A DNA stretch of 64,000 bases from Hymenobacter armeniacus (GCF_014699055.1 NZ_JACXAC010000003.1:496001-560000); one strand, 5' to 3'. Positions 17,634 to 27,227 are shown, counted from the first letter of the stretch. Notes: generated by a model not told the origin, from the letters alone. Program-made: numbers and translations.

Positions 17634-18923
17634 CTAAGCCGCGGCAGTCACCGCCAGCGCGGCCGCGCGGCGCAGAGGCTGGGCCCGCCGGTAGCTGAGG
17701 CTGCGCCAGAGCCACTCGGCGGGCCCAAACTGGTAGCGCTGCAGCCACCAGCGGCAGAACAATAGCTGGCTACCCACAATGCCCGCGGCCAAATGCCACA
17801 GCAGCGTGGGGCCCACTTTGCCGGCCCAGCCCAAGCCCAGGCCATAGAAGAGAAAGCTGCCAATAAGGCTCTGGCTGAGGTAGCAGGTCAGGGCCATGCG
17901 GCCCAACGGGGCCAGCTGGCGCAGTACCAGCCGGGCACCCGGCCGCCGCCAGGCCAGCGCAAACGTGGCGGCGTAGCCCAGCGCCAACGGCCCCACGCCC
18001 AGCGCATACAGCACAGCAAACCAGAGGCCGGGTGCCTGCCCCAGGTTGTATTCGCGGCCGTGGTTGAGGTAGGCGTTGAGCAGGTTGGCGGCCAGGCCCA
18101 GGGCCAGCCCGCCCAGGGCCACGCGCCGCAACAGGGGCCGGTAGGCATCGAGCTGCCGGAACACCTGGTGCCGGCCCACCCACAGCCCCAGCAGAAACAT
18201 GGCCAGCACCTTGCAAATGCGCCACTGAAAGAGCAGGTCGCCGGCCCGGTAGAAGAAGCCCGACCGCATGGCCTTCCAAAAAAAGCCCCAGTCGGAGTTG
18301 GCCACCACTTGGTAGAAGGAGGTGATGTGCAGCGGCCGGTCGAGGGCCTGGGCCACGGCGTAGAAGGGCGCCGCTGGCGTGAGGGGCACCAGCGCCTGCC
18401 AGCCGCCGCCCAACCAGAACACCGCCCACAGCGGCACCGGCAGCAGCAGCAGGCCCGCGGCCCAGCGGCCAATGGCCCGGTCGGGCAGGTGGCGCAGCCG
18501 CACCAGCAGCAGCCCCACCAGCGCGTAGAACGCCAGAATGTCGCCGGGCCAGACGAACAGCAAGTGCATCAGCCCGATGCCCAACAGCACCCACAGGCGC
18601 CGCCGGTACGTCAGCAGCTGCGTGTCGCCCCTGGCGGTGGCGCTGTGCAGCTGCACGGCGAAGCCCACGCCAAACAGCAGCGAAAACAAGGAGTAGAACT
18701 TGCCATCGACCAGTGCGCGGATGAGGAAAGCGGCGGCTGGGTCGGTGGCGGCGGTGGGCAGCTGGGCGGCGGGCGGCCCGCCGGGCTCGTTCCAGGCCGC
18801 GAAGCCCGTGAAAAGATTGGCCAGGCACACGCCGCAGAGCGCGAAGCCGCGCAGGGCGTCCAGGAGCTCGGCGCGGTTGGTTTCGGCCAGCGGCGCGGCC
18901 GGCAATGGGACAGGAGAGTTCAC
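17634..18923 (-). CDS. DUF418 family membrane protein
   Basis: A 429-residue protein with about 10 hydrophobic helices. The opening ELLDALRGFALCGVCLANL is the hallmark of YeiB/DUF418 proteins. The C-terminal half has the matching block ALTCYLSQSLIG followed by a GP-rich helix pair and the terminal GPAEWLWRSLSYRRAQPLRR. The family lies in the inner membrane and resembles acyltransferase-3 proteins; its function is mostly unknown. It is downstream of the DUF2945 gene on the same strand. Confidence 0.88.
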   Translation of the reverse strand: MNSPVPLPAAPLAETNRAELLDALRGFALCGVCLANLFTGFAAWNEPGGPPAAQLPTAATDPAAAFLIRALVDGKFYSLFSLLFGVGFAVQLHSATARGDTQLLTYRRRLWVLLGIGLMHLLFVWPGDILAFYALVGLLLVRLRHLPDRAIGRWAAGLLLLPVPLWAVFWLGGGWQALVPLTPAAPFYAVAQALDRPLHITSFYQVVANSDWGFFWKAMRSGFFYRAGDLLFQWRICKVLAMFLLGLWVGRHQVFRQLDAYRPLLRRVALGGLALGLAANLLNAYLNHGREYNLGQAPGLWFAVLYALGVGPLALGYAATFALAWRRPGARLVLRQLAPLGRMALTCYLSQSLIGSFLFYGLGLGWAGKVGPTLLWHLAAGIVGSQLLFCRWWLQRYQFGPAEWLWRSLSYRRAQPLRRAAALAVTAAA

Positions 18924-18990
18924 AGGCGCAGGAGGTGGTGTGCCTGTAATATAGTTATAATATTATATAATCTGCTGCCGCCCGGTCTAC

Positions 18991-19200
18991 TCAGCTGGCG
19001 GCTTTTACCTCGCTTTTGAGCTTGAGCACCCGGTCGCCGTTTTCCTGCACGATGACCAGGGCCGGGTCGTCGGCCGAGCCGTTGCGGTGAATTTCTGAGC
19101 CCTTGATGGTGCGGCTGATGGGCTCTTTGTGCACCGATTCTATCTTGCCCGTGGCCGAGCCGGTGCCGTATTTCCAGGTGACTTTGGTGCCTTTGCGCAT
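18991..19200 (-). CDS. DUF2945 (TUDOR-like) small protein
   Basis: A 69-residue protein with the sequence pattern of DUF2945, the hypervirulence-associated TUDOR domain: a KGTKVTWKYGTGSATGKI opening, a central TIKGSEIHRNGS and a closing PALVIVQENGDRVLKLKSEV. The family is a small SH3-like barrel of unknown role, often seen in stress-related gene neighbourhoods. The complete length matches the family. It is transcribed toward DUF418 and away from the amidohydrolase operon. Confidence 0.85.
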   Translation of the reverse strand: MRKGTKVTWKYGTGSATGKIESVHKEPISRTIKGSEIHRNGSADDPALVIVQENGDRVLKLKSEVKAAS

Positions 19201-19283
19201 ACCTACTAGAAGGAGTGGAAAAGTGGAAGAAAGGATGGGAGAAGCCCCTTAAAACTATTCTTACTTTCATTTGGGCTGCACCG

Positions 19284-19315
19284 TTGCCAGCGCACGGCAC
19301 AAAGGACTACATTTG
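19284..19315 (+). promoter_or_regulatory. Bacteroidota-type promoter of the amidohydrolase operon
   Basis: TTG at 19284-19286 and TACATTTG at 19308-19315 are separated by 21 bases. This fits the Bacteroidota -33 TTG / -7 TAnnTTTG pattern, and the -7 box lies 64 bases before the ATG at 19380. Confidence 0.65.
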
Positions 19316-19379
19316 ATGAAATATTGGGAAAGATGCCGGGTGATTCCCGCCAAAATCTCAAATCCCTTTTTCCATCTGC

Positions 19380-22300
19380 ATGAAAAACTCTTACCAACCG
19401 CTGCCGCTGGTGGCGGTGCTGGCCATGCTGGGCACCGCGGCCGCGGCCCAGCCCGGCACCTTCCCGCGCAACGGCGTGTACGACCAGCGGCCGGGGGTAT
19501 TCGCCTTTACCCACGCCACGCTTTTTACCGATTACAAAACCAAAATCAGCGACGCCACGCTGCTGATTCGGGACGGGAAAGTGGTGGCCGCCGGCCCGGC
19601 TGGTGCGGTGAAAATTCCGGCCGGGGCCGTGGTGCAGGACGTGCGCGGCAAGTTCATCTACCCCGGCTTTGTGGATGTGTACACGAGCTACGGCGTGCCC
19701 GAAATACCCGCCGCGCCGCGCCAGGGCCGGCGCGCGGGGCCGCAGTTCGACAGCCAGAAAACCGGGGCCTACAGCTGGAACCAGGCCATTCACCCGGAAG
19801 TAAACGCCGCCGAGCAGTTCAAAATCAACAACGACCAGGCCACCGCCTACCGGGCGCTGGGCTTCGGGGCGGTGCTCACGCAGCAGGCCGACGGCATCAT
19901 GCGCGGCACGGCGGCGCTGGTGAGTTTGAACACCAATCGGCGCGAGCAGGAGGTGATGCTGCTCGAACGTGCGGCGTCGGGCTTATCCTTTGACAAGGGC
20001 AGCAGCACCCAAGACTACCCGGGCTCGCTCATGGGCAGCATCGCGCTGCTGCGCCAAACCTACCTCGACGCCCAATGGAACCAGCGCAGCCCTGGGCGCG
20101 AGCGCAACCTGTCGCTGCAGGCGCTGAGCCAGCAAAAGGCCCTGCCGGCCATTTTCCAGGTGAGCGACAAGCTTTCGGCGCTGCGGGCCGACAAGCTGGG
20201 CGACGAGGCCGGCCAGCAGTACATCATCAAGGGGCGGGGCGATGAATACCAGCGCCTCGACGACCTGAAAAAGACGGGCGCGGCCTTCGTGCTGCCGCTC
20301 AACTTCCCGGATGCCTACGACGTGGCCGACGTGTACGACGCCTTGCGCATTCCGCTCGAAGACCTGAAGCACTGGGAGCTGGCGCCCGCCAACGCCGCCC
20401 GCCTCAGCCAGGCCGGTGTGCCCTTCGTGCTCACCACGGCCGACCTCAAGGACAAAAAGAAATTCCTGCCCAACCTGCGCAAAGCAGGCCAGTACGGCCT
20501 GAGCGAAACCGCCGCCCTGCAGGCCCTGACCGACACCCCCGCGCGCCTGCTGCGCGCCCAGGACCGCATCGGCGCCCTTAAGCCGGGCATGGAAGCCAAT
20601 TTCATCGTGTGCTCGGCTCATTTGCTGGCCGACGACAACGTGCTGCTCGACAACTGGGTGCAGGGCGAGCGGTACCAGCTCAGCACCGTGCCCGCCGACT
20701 ACCGCGGCGTGTACAGCCTCAACATCGGGAGCCAGCCCGAGGGCCGCTTCCTGATTCAGGGCAAGCCCGAAGCGCCGGAGCTGAAAATTGTGCCCACGGC
20801 CGGCGACACCCTGCGCGGCAACCTCACGGTCACCAGCGACCTGGCCACGGTGGTGTTCGGCCCTAAGAGCAAGAAAAAGCCCGAAGCCGGCGCCGCCCCC
20901 GCCGCCGAAGGCTCCGTGCGTCTGAGCGGCTACTACACGCAGGAAGGCCGCGTGTTTCAGGGCGACGGCCTGCTGGCCGACGGCACCCCGGTGAAGTGGC
21001 GGGCCGCCCGGCTGGAAGAAGCTACCCGCGCCGCCAAGCGCGACTCGGCCAAGGTGGTGCCGCCGCCGGTGCTCGGCAACGTCATTTTCCCCTTTGCCGC
21101 CTATGGCCGCGCGGCCGTGCCCAGCCAGCAGCCCACGCTCATCAAGAACGCCACGGTGTGGACCAGCGAAGCCGCTGGCAAGCTGGAAAACACCGACGTG
21201 CTGCTGGAAAACGGCAAAATCACGAAGATTGGCAAAAACCTGAGCCTGCCCAAGGGCGGCCGCAGCATCGACGGCACGGGCAAGCACCTGGCGCCGGGCA
21301 TCATCGACGAGCACTCGCACCTGGCCATTTCGGGCGGCGTGAACGAGGGCACGCAGGCCGTGACCAGCGAGGTGCGCATCGGCGATGTCGTTGATAACGA
21401 AGACGTGGGCATTTACCGCGACCTGGCCGGCGGGGTGGTGGCCGCGCAGTTGCTGCACGGCTCGGCCAACCCCATCGGCGGGCAGTCGGCGCTGGTGAAA
21501 ATGCGCTGGGGCGCCACGCCCGAAGACATGAAAATCGGCGAGGCGCCGGGCTTCATCAAGTTTGCCCTGGGCGAAAACGTGAAGCAAAGCAACTGGGGCG
21601 AGCTGAACGTGCTGCGCTTCCCGCAAACCCGCATGGGCACCGAGCAGGTGTTTGTGGATGCCTTCACCCGGGCCAAGGAATACGAGCAGGAGTGGAAAGC
21701 CTGGAACAAGCTCGGCAAAGGCAAGCAAAAGAAGGGCGAAGCGCCGCGCCGCGACCTGGAACTGGAGGCGCTGGTCGAAATCCTGAACCGGCAGCGCTTC
21801 ATCACCTGCCACAGCTACGTGCAAAGCGAAATCAACATGCTGCTGAACGTGGCCGACCGCCTGGGCTTCAAGGTGAACACCTTCACGCACATTCTGGAGG
21901 GCTACAAGGTGGCCGACAAGATGAAAGCCCACGGCGCCAACGCCAGCACGTTTTCGGACTGGTGGGCCTACAAGAACGAGGTGAAGGACGCCATCCCGTA
22001 CAACGCCGCCATCATGACGCGGGCCGGCCTGAACGTGGCCATCAATTCCGACGACGCCGAAATGAGCCGTCGCCTCAACCAGGAAGCCGCCAAAACGGTG
22101 AAATACGGCGGCCTCACCGAGGAAGAAGCCCTGCGCCTGGTCACCATCAACCCGGCCAAAATGCTGCACCTCGACGCCCGGATGGGCTCCATCAAGGAAG
22201 GCAAGGACGCCGACGTGGTGCTGTGGTCCGACAACCCGCTCAGCATCTACGCCCACCCGGAGTACACCTTCGTCGACGGCCGCGAAATGTTCAGCCTGGC

Positions 22301-22466
22301 GGCCGACGCCGCCCTGCGCGCCGACATGCAGAAGGAGCGGCAGCGGCTGGTGCAAGCCATGCTGACCGCCAAGCAAGGCGGCGCCCCCACCCAGGCCGCC
22401 CCGGGCAAAGCCCGGGGTCTGTGGCACTGCGACACAATAGGCGAAGAAAAAGAACTGGCTAAATAA
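19380..22466 (+). CDS. exported tandem amidohydrolase-family protein
   Basis: A 1028-residue protein with a signal peptide (MKNSYQPLPLVAVLAMLGTAAAAQ). It contains two amidohydrolase-like halves. In the first (about 35-430) the motif that should read HxH is VDVYTSYG, so the metal site is lost. The second (about 580-1000) has a complete site: H645-S-H647 (IIDEHSH), a CHSYV histidine, FTHILEG and NSDDAEM with the catalytic Asp. The enzyme is probably a periplasmic imidazolonepropionase-like or peptidase-like hydrolase with a structural first half. It shares an operon with the next gene (6 bases apart). Confidence 0.85.
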   Translation: MKNSYQPLPLVAVLAMLGTAAAAQPGTFPRNGVYDQRPGVFAFTHATLFTDYKTKISDATLLIRDGKVVAAGPAGAVKIPAGAVVQDVRGKFIYPGFVDVYTSYGVPEIPAAPRQGRRAGPQFDSQKTGAYSWNQAIHPEVNAAEQFKINNDQATAYRALGFGAVLTQQADGIMRGTAALVSLNTNRREQEVMLLERAASGLSFDKGSSTQDYPGSLMGSIALLRQTYLDAQWNQRSPGRERNLSLQALSQQKALPAIFQVSDKLSALRADKLGDEAGQQYIIKGRGDEYQRLDDLKKTGAAFVLPLNFPDAYDVADVYDALRIPLEDLKHWELAPANAARLSQAGVPFVLTTADLKDKKKFLPNLRKAGQYGLSETAALQALTDTPARLLRAQDRIGALKPGMEANFIVCSAHLLADDNVLLDNWVQGERYQLSTVPADYRGVYSLNIGSQPEGRFLIQGKPEAPELKIVPTAGDTLRGNLTVTSDLATVVFGPKSKKKPEAGAAPAAEGSVRLSGYYTQEGRVFQGDGLLADGTPVKWRAARLEEATRAAKRDSAKVVPPPVLGNVIFPFAAYGRAAVPSQQPTLIKNATVWTSEAAGKLENTDVLLENGKITKIGKNLSLPKGGRSIDGTGKHLAPGIIDEHSHLAISGGVNEGTQAVTSEVRIGDVVDNEDVGIYRDLAGGVVAAQLLHGSANPIGGQSALVKMRWGATPEDMKIGEAPGFIKFALGENVKQSNWGELNVLRFPQTRMGTEQVFVDAFTRAKEYEQEWKAWNKLGKGKQKKGEAPRRDLELEALVEILNRQRFITCHSYVQSEINMLLNVADRLGFKVNTFTHILEGYKVADKMKAHGANASTFSDWWAYKNEVKDAIPYNAAIMTRAGLNVAINSDDAEMSRRLNQEAAKTVKYGGLTEEEALRLVTINPAKMLHLDARMGSIKEGKDADVVLWSDNPLSIYAHPEYTFVDGREMFSLAADAALRADMQKERQRLVQAMLTAKQGGAPTQAAPGKARGLWHCDTIGEEKELAK

Positions 22467-22472
22467 GAACCC

Positions 22473-23774
22473 ATGCGCATTTTACTCACGCTTGCTTTAG
22501 TTAGCACCGCCTGTGCCACCCTGGCCCAGGTGCCCATGCCCACGCCGCCGCAGAGCAAGCCCGTGCTCATCACCGGGGCCACGCTGCACGTGGGCAACGG
22601 CACCGTGGTGCCCAACGCCGCGGTGGCTTTCGACAAAGGCCGCCTGACCTACGCCGGCCCGGCTGCCGGCTTCACCGCAGACAAAGGCGGCTACGAGACC
22701 ATCGACGCCACCGGGCAGCAGCTGTATCCGGGGCTGATTTTGCCCAATACCACCCTGGGCCTCACCGAAGTAGAATCCATTCGGGCCACCGTGGACGAGG
22801 AAGAAGTGGGTATGCTGAACCCCAACGTGCGCGCCCTCATCGCCTACAACACCGACTCCGACATTCTGCCCACCGTGCGCATCAACGGCGTGCTGCTGGC
22901 CCAGCCCACGCCCCGCGGCGGCCTGCTGGCCGGCCAAAGCAGTGTGGTGCAGCTCGACGCCTGGAACTGGCAGGATGCTGTGGTACGCGCCGACGACGGC
23001 CAGCACCTGACCTGGCCCGCCATGGTGTTTCGCAACAATCCCAACGAAGACGCCGCCGCGCTGGACAAGCGCCAGAAGGCCCGCGAAACGCAGCTGCGCG
23101 ACCTGGAGCAGCTCTTTGGCGAAGCCAACGCCTACCGCCAACTGCCCGCCGGCCGCAAGGAAAACCTGCGCCTGGCGTCGCTGGCTGGGATTTTTGACGG
23201 GTCCAAGACCTTATACCTGCACGCCGACTACGGCAAGGAAATCATCGAAGCCGTGCGCTTTGCCAAGCGCCTGGGGGCGCAGAAAGTGGCCGTGGTGGGG
23301 GCCCGCGACGCCTGGATGGTGCTCGACTTTCTGAAGCAGAACGACGTGAGCGTGGTGGTGTCGCGCATACACGCCCTGCCCCGGCGCGACGCCGACGACT
23401 ACGACCAGCCCTACAAGCTGCCGGCGCAGCTGCAAGCCGCCGGCGTGCGCTTTTGCCTTGATTACCAGGGCGACCAGGAAACCGCGGGCTCGCGCAACCT
23501 GGCGTTCATTGCCGGCACGGCCGTCAACTTCGGCCTGACCAAAGAGCAGGCCCTGACGGCCGTCACCCTCACGCCGGCCCAGATTATGGGCGTCGACAAA
23601 GACTACGGCACGCTGGAAACCGGCAAGAGCGCCACGCTGGTGCTCAGCAAGGGCGACCTGCTCGACATGCGCACCAACGCCGTGTCGCGCGCCTTCATCG
23701 ACGGCCGCAGCATTTCGCTCGACAGCAAGCAAACCTATCTGGAAAAGAAATTCCGCAGCAAGTACGGGCAGTAG
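22473..23774 (+). CDS. exported amidohydrolase-like protein lacking the metal HxH
   Basis: A 433-residue protein with a signal peptide (MRILLTLALVSTACATLAQ). The fold is that of an amidohydrolase: LITGATLHVGNGTVV, then GQQLYPGLI, and a C-terminal SATLVLSKGDLLDMRTNAV. At the usual HxH position the sequence is LPNTTLG, so zinc binding and ordinary catalysis are doubtful. It resembles the inactive first half of the protein encoded 6 bases upstream. The pair may form a complex in which this subunit shapes the substrate pocket. This is inference; only the fold and the missing motif are seen. Confidence 0.8.
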   Translation: MRILLTLALVSTACATLAQVPMPTPPQSKPVLITGATLHVGNGTVVPNAAVAFDKGRLTYAGPAAGFTADKGGYETIDATGQQLYPGLILPNTTLGLTEVESIRATVDEEEVGMLNPNVRALIAYNTDSDILPTVRINGVLLAQPTPRGGLLAGQSSVVQLDAWNWQDAVVRADDGQHLTWPAMVFRNNPNEDAAALDKRQKARETQLRDLEQLFGEANAYRQLPAGRKENLRLASLAGIFDGSKTLYLHADYGKEIIEAVRFAKRLGAQKVAVVGARDAWMVLDFLKQNDVSVVVSRIHALPRRDADDYDQPYKLPAQLQAAGVRFCLDYQGDQETAGSRNLAFIAGTAVNFGLTKEQALTAVTLTPAQIMGVDKDYGTLETGKSATLVLSKGDLLDMRTNAVSRAFIDGRSISLDSKQTYLEKKFRSKYGQ

Positions 23775-23821
23775 CATTAGCTAAAGCATAGAACGAAAGG
23801 CTTTCTGTAAGTCAGAAATAG

Positions 23822-23861
23822 GAGCCGCTAAGCAGGGCATAATTGCTTTACCTAGCGGCTC
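23822..23861 (+). terminator. hairpin after the amidohydrolase operon
   Basis: A 9-bp perfect stem (GAGCCGCTA / TAGCGGCTC) with a 22-base loop, 47 bases past the stop codon. No strong T-run follows, so termination is likely but not certain. Confidence 0.45.
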
Positions 23862-23927
23862 TGTTATGTTGGGCCTTTTGGGTAGCGGAGCATTTTGGCT
23901 TGTGTCTCTTGAAGTAAGGAGGATGGG

Positions 23928-24155
23928 CACAAGCTGGTTACTTCGGCCCAGGATGAAGAGGCGCCTCACGCACTTCAACCCGTGCCGGTGGAAGACAACG
24001 GCGTGGGCTTCGACCCGGTCGCGCTGGGCGAAGAAGGCAGCAGGCTCAAAAACCTCGAAAGCCGCATGGCTTATCTGGTGGGCCGGGCCGATTTCGACGT
24101 CGCTCCCAGGCAAGGCACTGCCGTGGCCCAGGGATTGCCACTGGTCATGTGTAGT
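23928..24155 (+). pseudogene. remnant of a NarL-partner histidine kinase (HATPase_c end)
   Basis: The frame beginning HKLVTSAQDEEAPHALQPV continues into VEDNGVGFDP, then RLKNLESRMAYLVGRADFD and GTAVAQGLPLV. That order (DNGVGFD for the ATP-lid G1 box, G-LKNLESRM, a GTA-V-LPL end) is the C-terminal ATPase part of DesK/NarX-type histidine kinases. The catalytic dimerisation region with the phospho-His, and all sensor parts, are missing, and no start codon is suitable. It lies 170 bases before the cognate-type response regulator. The 23775-23927 stretch before it holds only a hairpin. Confidence 0.7.
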
Positions 24156-24180
24156 TTGGTAAAATTCTTAGACCAAATTG

Positions 24181-24212
24181 TTGCATACCGGGTCAATGTT
24201 TGAGTATGTTTG
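24181..24212 (+). promoter_or_regulatory. Bacteroidota-type promoter of the response regulator
   Basis: TTG (24181-24183), a 21-base spacer and TATGTTTG (24205-24212) match the TTG-N21-TAnnTTTG consensus exactly. The regulator ATG lies 114 bases downstream. Confidence 0.65.
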
Positions 24213-24326
24213 AATCTGTATATTCAGGCCTGTCCACTCGAATTGGGTAAGGAGGGCGGACCATGCTGAAATCGCCGTCGCGCAGTACCATCGTCACTTT
24301 CTCTCATTCTCTGCAAGGAACCGACT

Positions 24327-24998
24327 ATGAGCCACGCCCCCGCCGCCCCGTCCCGCACCGCCGTGCTACTGGTCGACGACCACCAAATGGTGATTGAAGG
24401 CCTCAAAACTCTGCTCAAAGCCGACGCCGCCGTGCGCGTGGTGGCCCAGGCCAGCTCCGGATTGGAAGCGTTGCGCCGCCTGCGCGAGCACCCCGGCATT
24501 GAGGTGGCCCTCGTGGACCTCAACATGCCGCAAATGAGCGGCGTCGAGCTTACGCGGCATATTCGGGCGGCGTTTCCGGCGGTGCGGGTGCTGGCCCTGA
24601 GCATGTTTCACGACCACGCCTCGGTGATGGAAGTGCTCGCAGCCGGCGGCGCGGGCTACCTCCTGAAAAACACCACCAAGGCCGAGCTCAGCGCCGCCAT
24701 TGCCAACGTGGCCGCTGGGCGCACCCACTTCAGCCAGGAAGTGGGCCAGACCCTGCTGCAGCACCTGGACGTGCCGGACCAGCGGCCCAATGCTGCCCCG
24801 GTGGCCGAACTCACCGCCCGCGAGCGGGAAATTCTGCGCCTGGTGGCCGAGGAAAACACCAACCAGGACATTGCCCGTGCCCTCTTCATCTCGGAGCGCA
24901 CCGTGGAAACCCACCGCAAAAACATCCTCACCAAAACCAGCTGCAAATCGGTTATCGGGTTGATTCAATACGCCATCAAGCACAAGCTGCTGGCGTGA
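24327..24998 (+). CDS. NarL/FixJ-family response regulator
   Basis: A 223-residue two-component regulator. The receiver domain (residues 12-125) has the acidic pair D17-D18, phosphoacceptor D64 in ALVDLNMPQ, the S/T switch at S92 and K114 in YLLKNTT. A LuxR-type helix-turn-helix (about 160-215: LTAREREILRLVAEE, IARALFISERTVETHRKNI) follows. It activates or represses promoters after phosphorylation. The expected sensor kinase just upstream is only a fragment, so it may now be phosphorylated by another kinase or act without one. Confidence 0.92.
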   Translation: MSHAPAAPSRTAVLLVDDHQMVIEGLKTLLKADAAVRVVAQASSGLEALRRLREHPGIEVALVDLNMPQMSGVELTRHIRAAFPAVRVLALSMFHDHASVMEVLAAGGAGYLLKNTTKAELSAAIANVAAGRTHFSQEVGQTLLQHLDVPDQRPNAAPVAELTAREREILRLVAEENTNQDIARALFISERTVETHRKNILTKTSCKSVIGLIQYAIKHKLLA

Positions 24999-25132
24999 GG
25001 GGAGGGCGCGGTAAGCGGGGGAGCAGCCGGATACCGTGCCGGCCATTCCGCTGCTCTCATTTTCCGCCCATCCCATCATTTAGGCGTTCTTTTGCGTTAT
25101 GCACCCACGCGCCCCTTTCGGCGCCCCCGCTG

Positions 25133-27163
25133 ATGTTTCGATTGCTGTCGTTGTTATTGCTGCTGCCTGTTTTTGCCCACGCCCAAACCTCTTTCGTGCC
25201 CGATGAGCGGGCTTACTACGGCCTGATAGACCGCGGCAGCGGCCGCTGCCTCGACATTGCCAGCGCCAGCACCAGCAGCGGCGCGGCCGCCGTGCAGTGG
25301 GAGTTCACCCACGCCAGCAGCCAGCAGTGGCGCTTTGTGCCCATCCGCACGGGCAGCGAGTACTACCGCATTGAGGCGCGCCACAGCAACCTCTGCCTGA
25401 CGGCCGACAAGCCCGGCGAAAACATGGCCCTGGTGCAGCGCCCGTTTCAGGGGGGCGAGCAGCAGCAGTGGCGCCTGGTACCGGCCGGCCCCGCCGGCAG
25501 CTTCCAGCTCGAAAACCGCAGCGAAAGCCGCGTGGCGGCGCTTGCGGCTTCCGACAAGTTCAACGGCACGCCCGTGGTGGCCCAAAAAGGCAACGGCCGG
25601 GCCAGCCAGCAGTGGCGCCTGTTTCGGCTGCGCCTGAACGTGCTGGAGGGCCCCTCGCCGTTTGGCGCGCCCAAGCCCTTGGGCGGGGGCTTGAACACGC
25701 CCGGCAACGAGCTGCACCCGCTGCTGAGCCCCGACGGCAAGACCCTGTACTTTGCCCGCACCAAGTTTGCCGGCAACACCGAAGGCAACACCGATTCGGG
25801 CGACGCCTGGCTGAGCCAGAGTGCCGACAACGGCCGAACGTGGGGCGCGGCCACTCGCCTCGACGCCATCAACACGGCCCAAAACAACGAAATCGTAGCC
25901 ACCGTGGGCCCCGATGGCGGCACGCTCTACGTGCGCGGCACCTACGATGCCAACGGGTTTCGGGACGAGGGCTTGAGCCAGATTGCGCGCGGCGCGGCCA
26001 CCGGCGGGGCCAGCAAAGGCAACCGGCCCACGCCGGCGCCCATTGCCAATTTCTACACCGCCGTGCCCGGGGCGGGCTATTTCGTGAGCAGCGACGGCAA
26101 CATCCTGCTGCTGTCGCTGGAGCGCGGCGACTCCGAAGGCGGCAATGACCTTTACGTGAGCCGGTCCGACGGCAAGGGCGGCTTCACCGAGCCCACCAGC
26201 CTGGGGCCGGTGCTGAACTCGCCGGGTTTCGACTTCGCGCCCTGGCTGGCGCCCGATGGCAAAACGCTGTATTTCGCGTCGTACGGCCACATGGGCTACG
26301 GCTCGGCCGACATTTTCGTGAGCCAGCGCCTCGACGACAGCTGGGCCAAGTGGAGCGAGCCCCGCAACCTGGGCCCGGCCCTGAACGGCCCCGGCTTCAA
26401 TGCCTACTTCAGCCTTACGCCCGACGGCAAAACGGCCTACTATTCGTCGTCGCCCGCGCCCAACGCCACCAGCGACATCTGGCGCACGGGCCGCGCCACG
26501 CCTGCCGACTCGGTGCCCGCCGCGCCGGTAGCCGCCGCGCCCGACCCCTCGGTGCGGGCCTACCTGAGCGGGCGCGTGCTGGATGCCCGCACCAAGCAGC
26601 CCGTGCCGGGCGCCATCGTGAAAGCCAACCTGCTGGCCAACAAGGCGGGTGTGCAATACAACGCCACCCACAAATCCGACAACACGGGCGGCTACCAGCT
26701 GTCGTTGCTGCCGGGCCGCTACTACCTCACGGCCACGGGCGGCGGCTTCCTGACGGTGGGCGACACAGTGAGCATCAGCGGCTCGCCGCGGCGCGACTTG
26801 CTGCTGCTGCCCGCCGCCGTGGGCTCGAAGCTGGACCTGACCACCATCTTGTTTGCCCAGGGCAAAGCCACGCTGCTGGGCACCGCCTACGCCGAGCTCA
26901 ACCGCCTGGCCATTGCCTTGCAGGCCAGCCCCGGCACCGAAATCCGCCTCGAAGGCCACACCTCCAACGAGCCCCCGGCCGACAAAAACCAGCAGCTTTC
27001 CGAAGACCGGGTGGCCGAGGTGAAGCGCTACCTCGTGGGCCGGGGCGTGGATGAGAAGCGCATCAGCACGGTGGGCTACGGCGGCTCGCGCCCCAAATAC
27101 AGCAACGACCGCGAAGAAACCCGCCGCCTCAATCGGCGCGTGGAGCTGGTGATTGTGAAGTAG
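25133..27163 (+). CDS. OmpA-family outer-membrane protein with ricin-like, PD40 and carboxypeptidase-regulatory domains
   Basis: A 676-residue exported protein (MFRLLSLLLLLPVFAHA). The order is: a ricin-type beta-trefoil (about 20-165, with repeated QQWR motifs), a WD40/PD40 propeller (175-460; LLSPDGKTLYFAR, WLAPDGKTLYFAS, SLTPDGKTAYYSS), a CarboxypepD_reg domain (GRVLDARTKQPVPGAIV) and a C-terminal OmpA domain (ILFAQGKATLL, LEGHTSNEPP, NRRVELVIVK). The OmpA part binds peptidoglycan; the ricin-like part suggests carbohydrate binding. Many Bacteroidota PD40-OmpA proteins accompany the type IX secretion or gliding machinery, but no such partner is adjacent here. Confidence 0.88.
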   Translation: MFRLLSLLLLLPVFAHAQTSFVPDERAYYGLIDRGSGRCLDIASASTSSGAAAVQWEFTHASSQQWRFVPIRTGSEYYRIEARHSNLCLTADKPGENMALVQRPFQGGEQQQWRLVPAGPAGSFQLENRSESRVAALAASDKFNGTPVVAQKGNGRASQQWRLFRLRLNVLEGPSPFGAPKPLGGGLNTPGNELHPLLSPDGKTLYFARTKFAGNTEGNTDSGDAWLSQSADNGRTWGAATRLDAINTAQNNEIVATVGPDGGTLYVRGTYDANGFRDEGLSQIARGAATGGASKGNRPTPAPIANFYTAVPGAGYFVSSDGNILLLSLERGDSEGGNDLYVSRSDGKGGFTEPTSLGPVLNSPGFDFAPWLAPDGKTLYFASYGHMGYGSADIFVSQRLDDSWAKWSEPRNLGPALNGPGFNAYFSLTPDGKTAYYSSSPAPNATSDIWRTGRATPADSVPAAPVAAAPDPSVRAYLSGRVLDARTKQPVPGAIVKANLLANKAGVQYNATHKSDNTGGYQLSLLPGRYYLTATGGGFLTVGDTVSISGSPRRDLLLLPAAVGSKLDLTTILFAQGKATLLGTAYAELNRLAIALQASPGTEIRLEGHTSNEPPADKNQQLSEDRVAEVKRYLVGRGVDEKRISTVGYGGSRPKYSNDREETRRLNRRVELVIVK

Positions 27164-27227
27164 GCGCCGGCGGCTGGCAAGCTGCTTGCGGGCGGCAAGG
27201 CCGCGCCGGAAAGGCATCGGTTGTAGC

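Noticed and set aside
19983..22427. An 814-codon minus-strand frame opposite the tandem amidohydrolase
   Set aside because: Shadow composition (His, Val and Gly-rich) with no domain; the plus strand codes for a well-formed enzyme.
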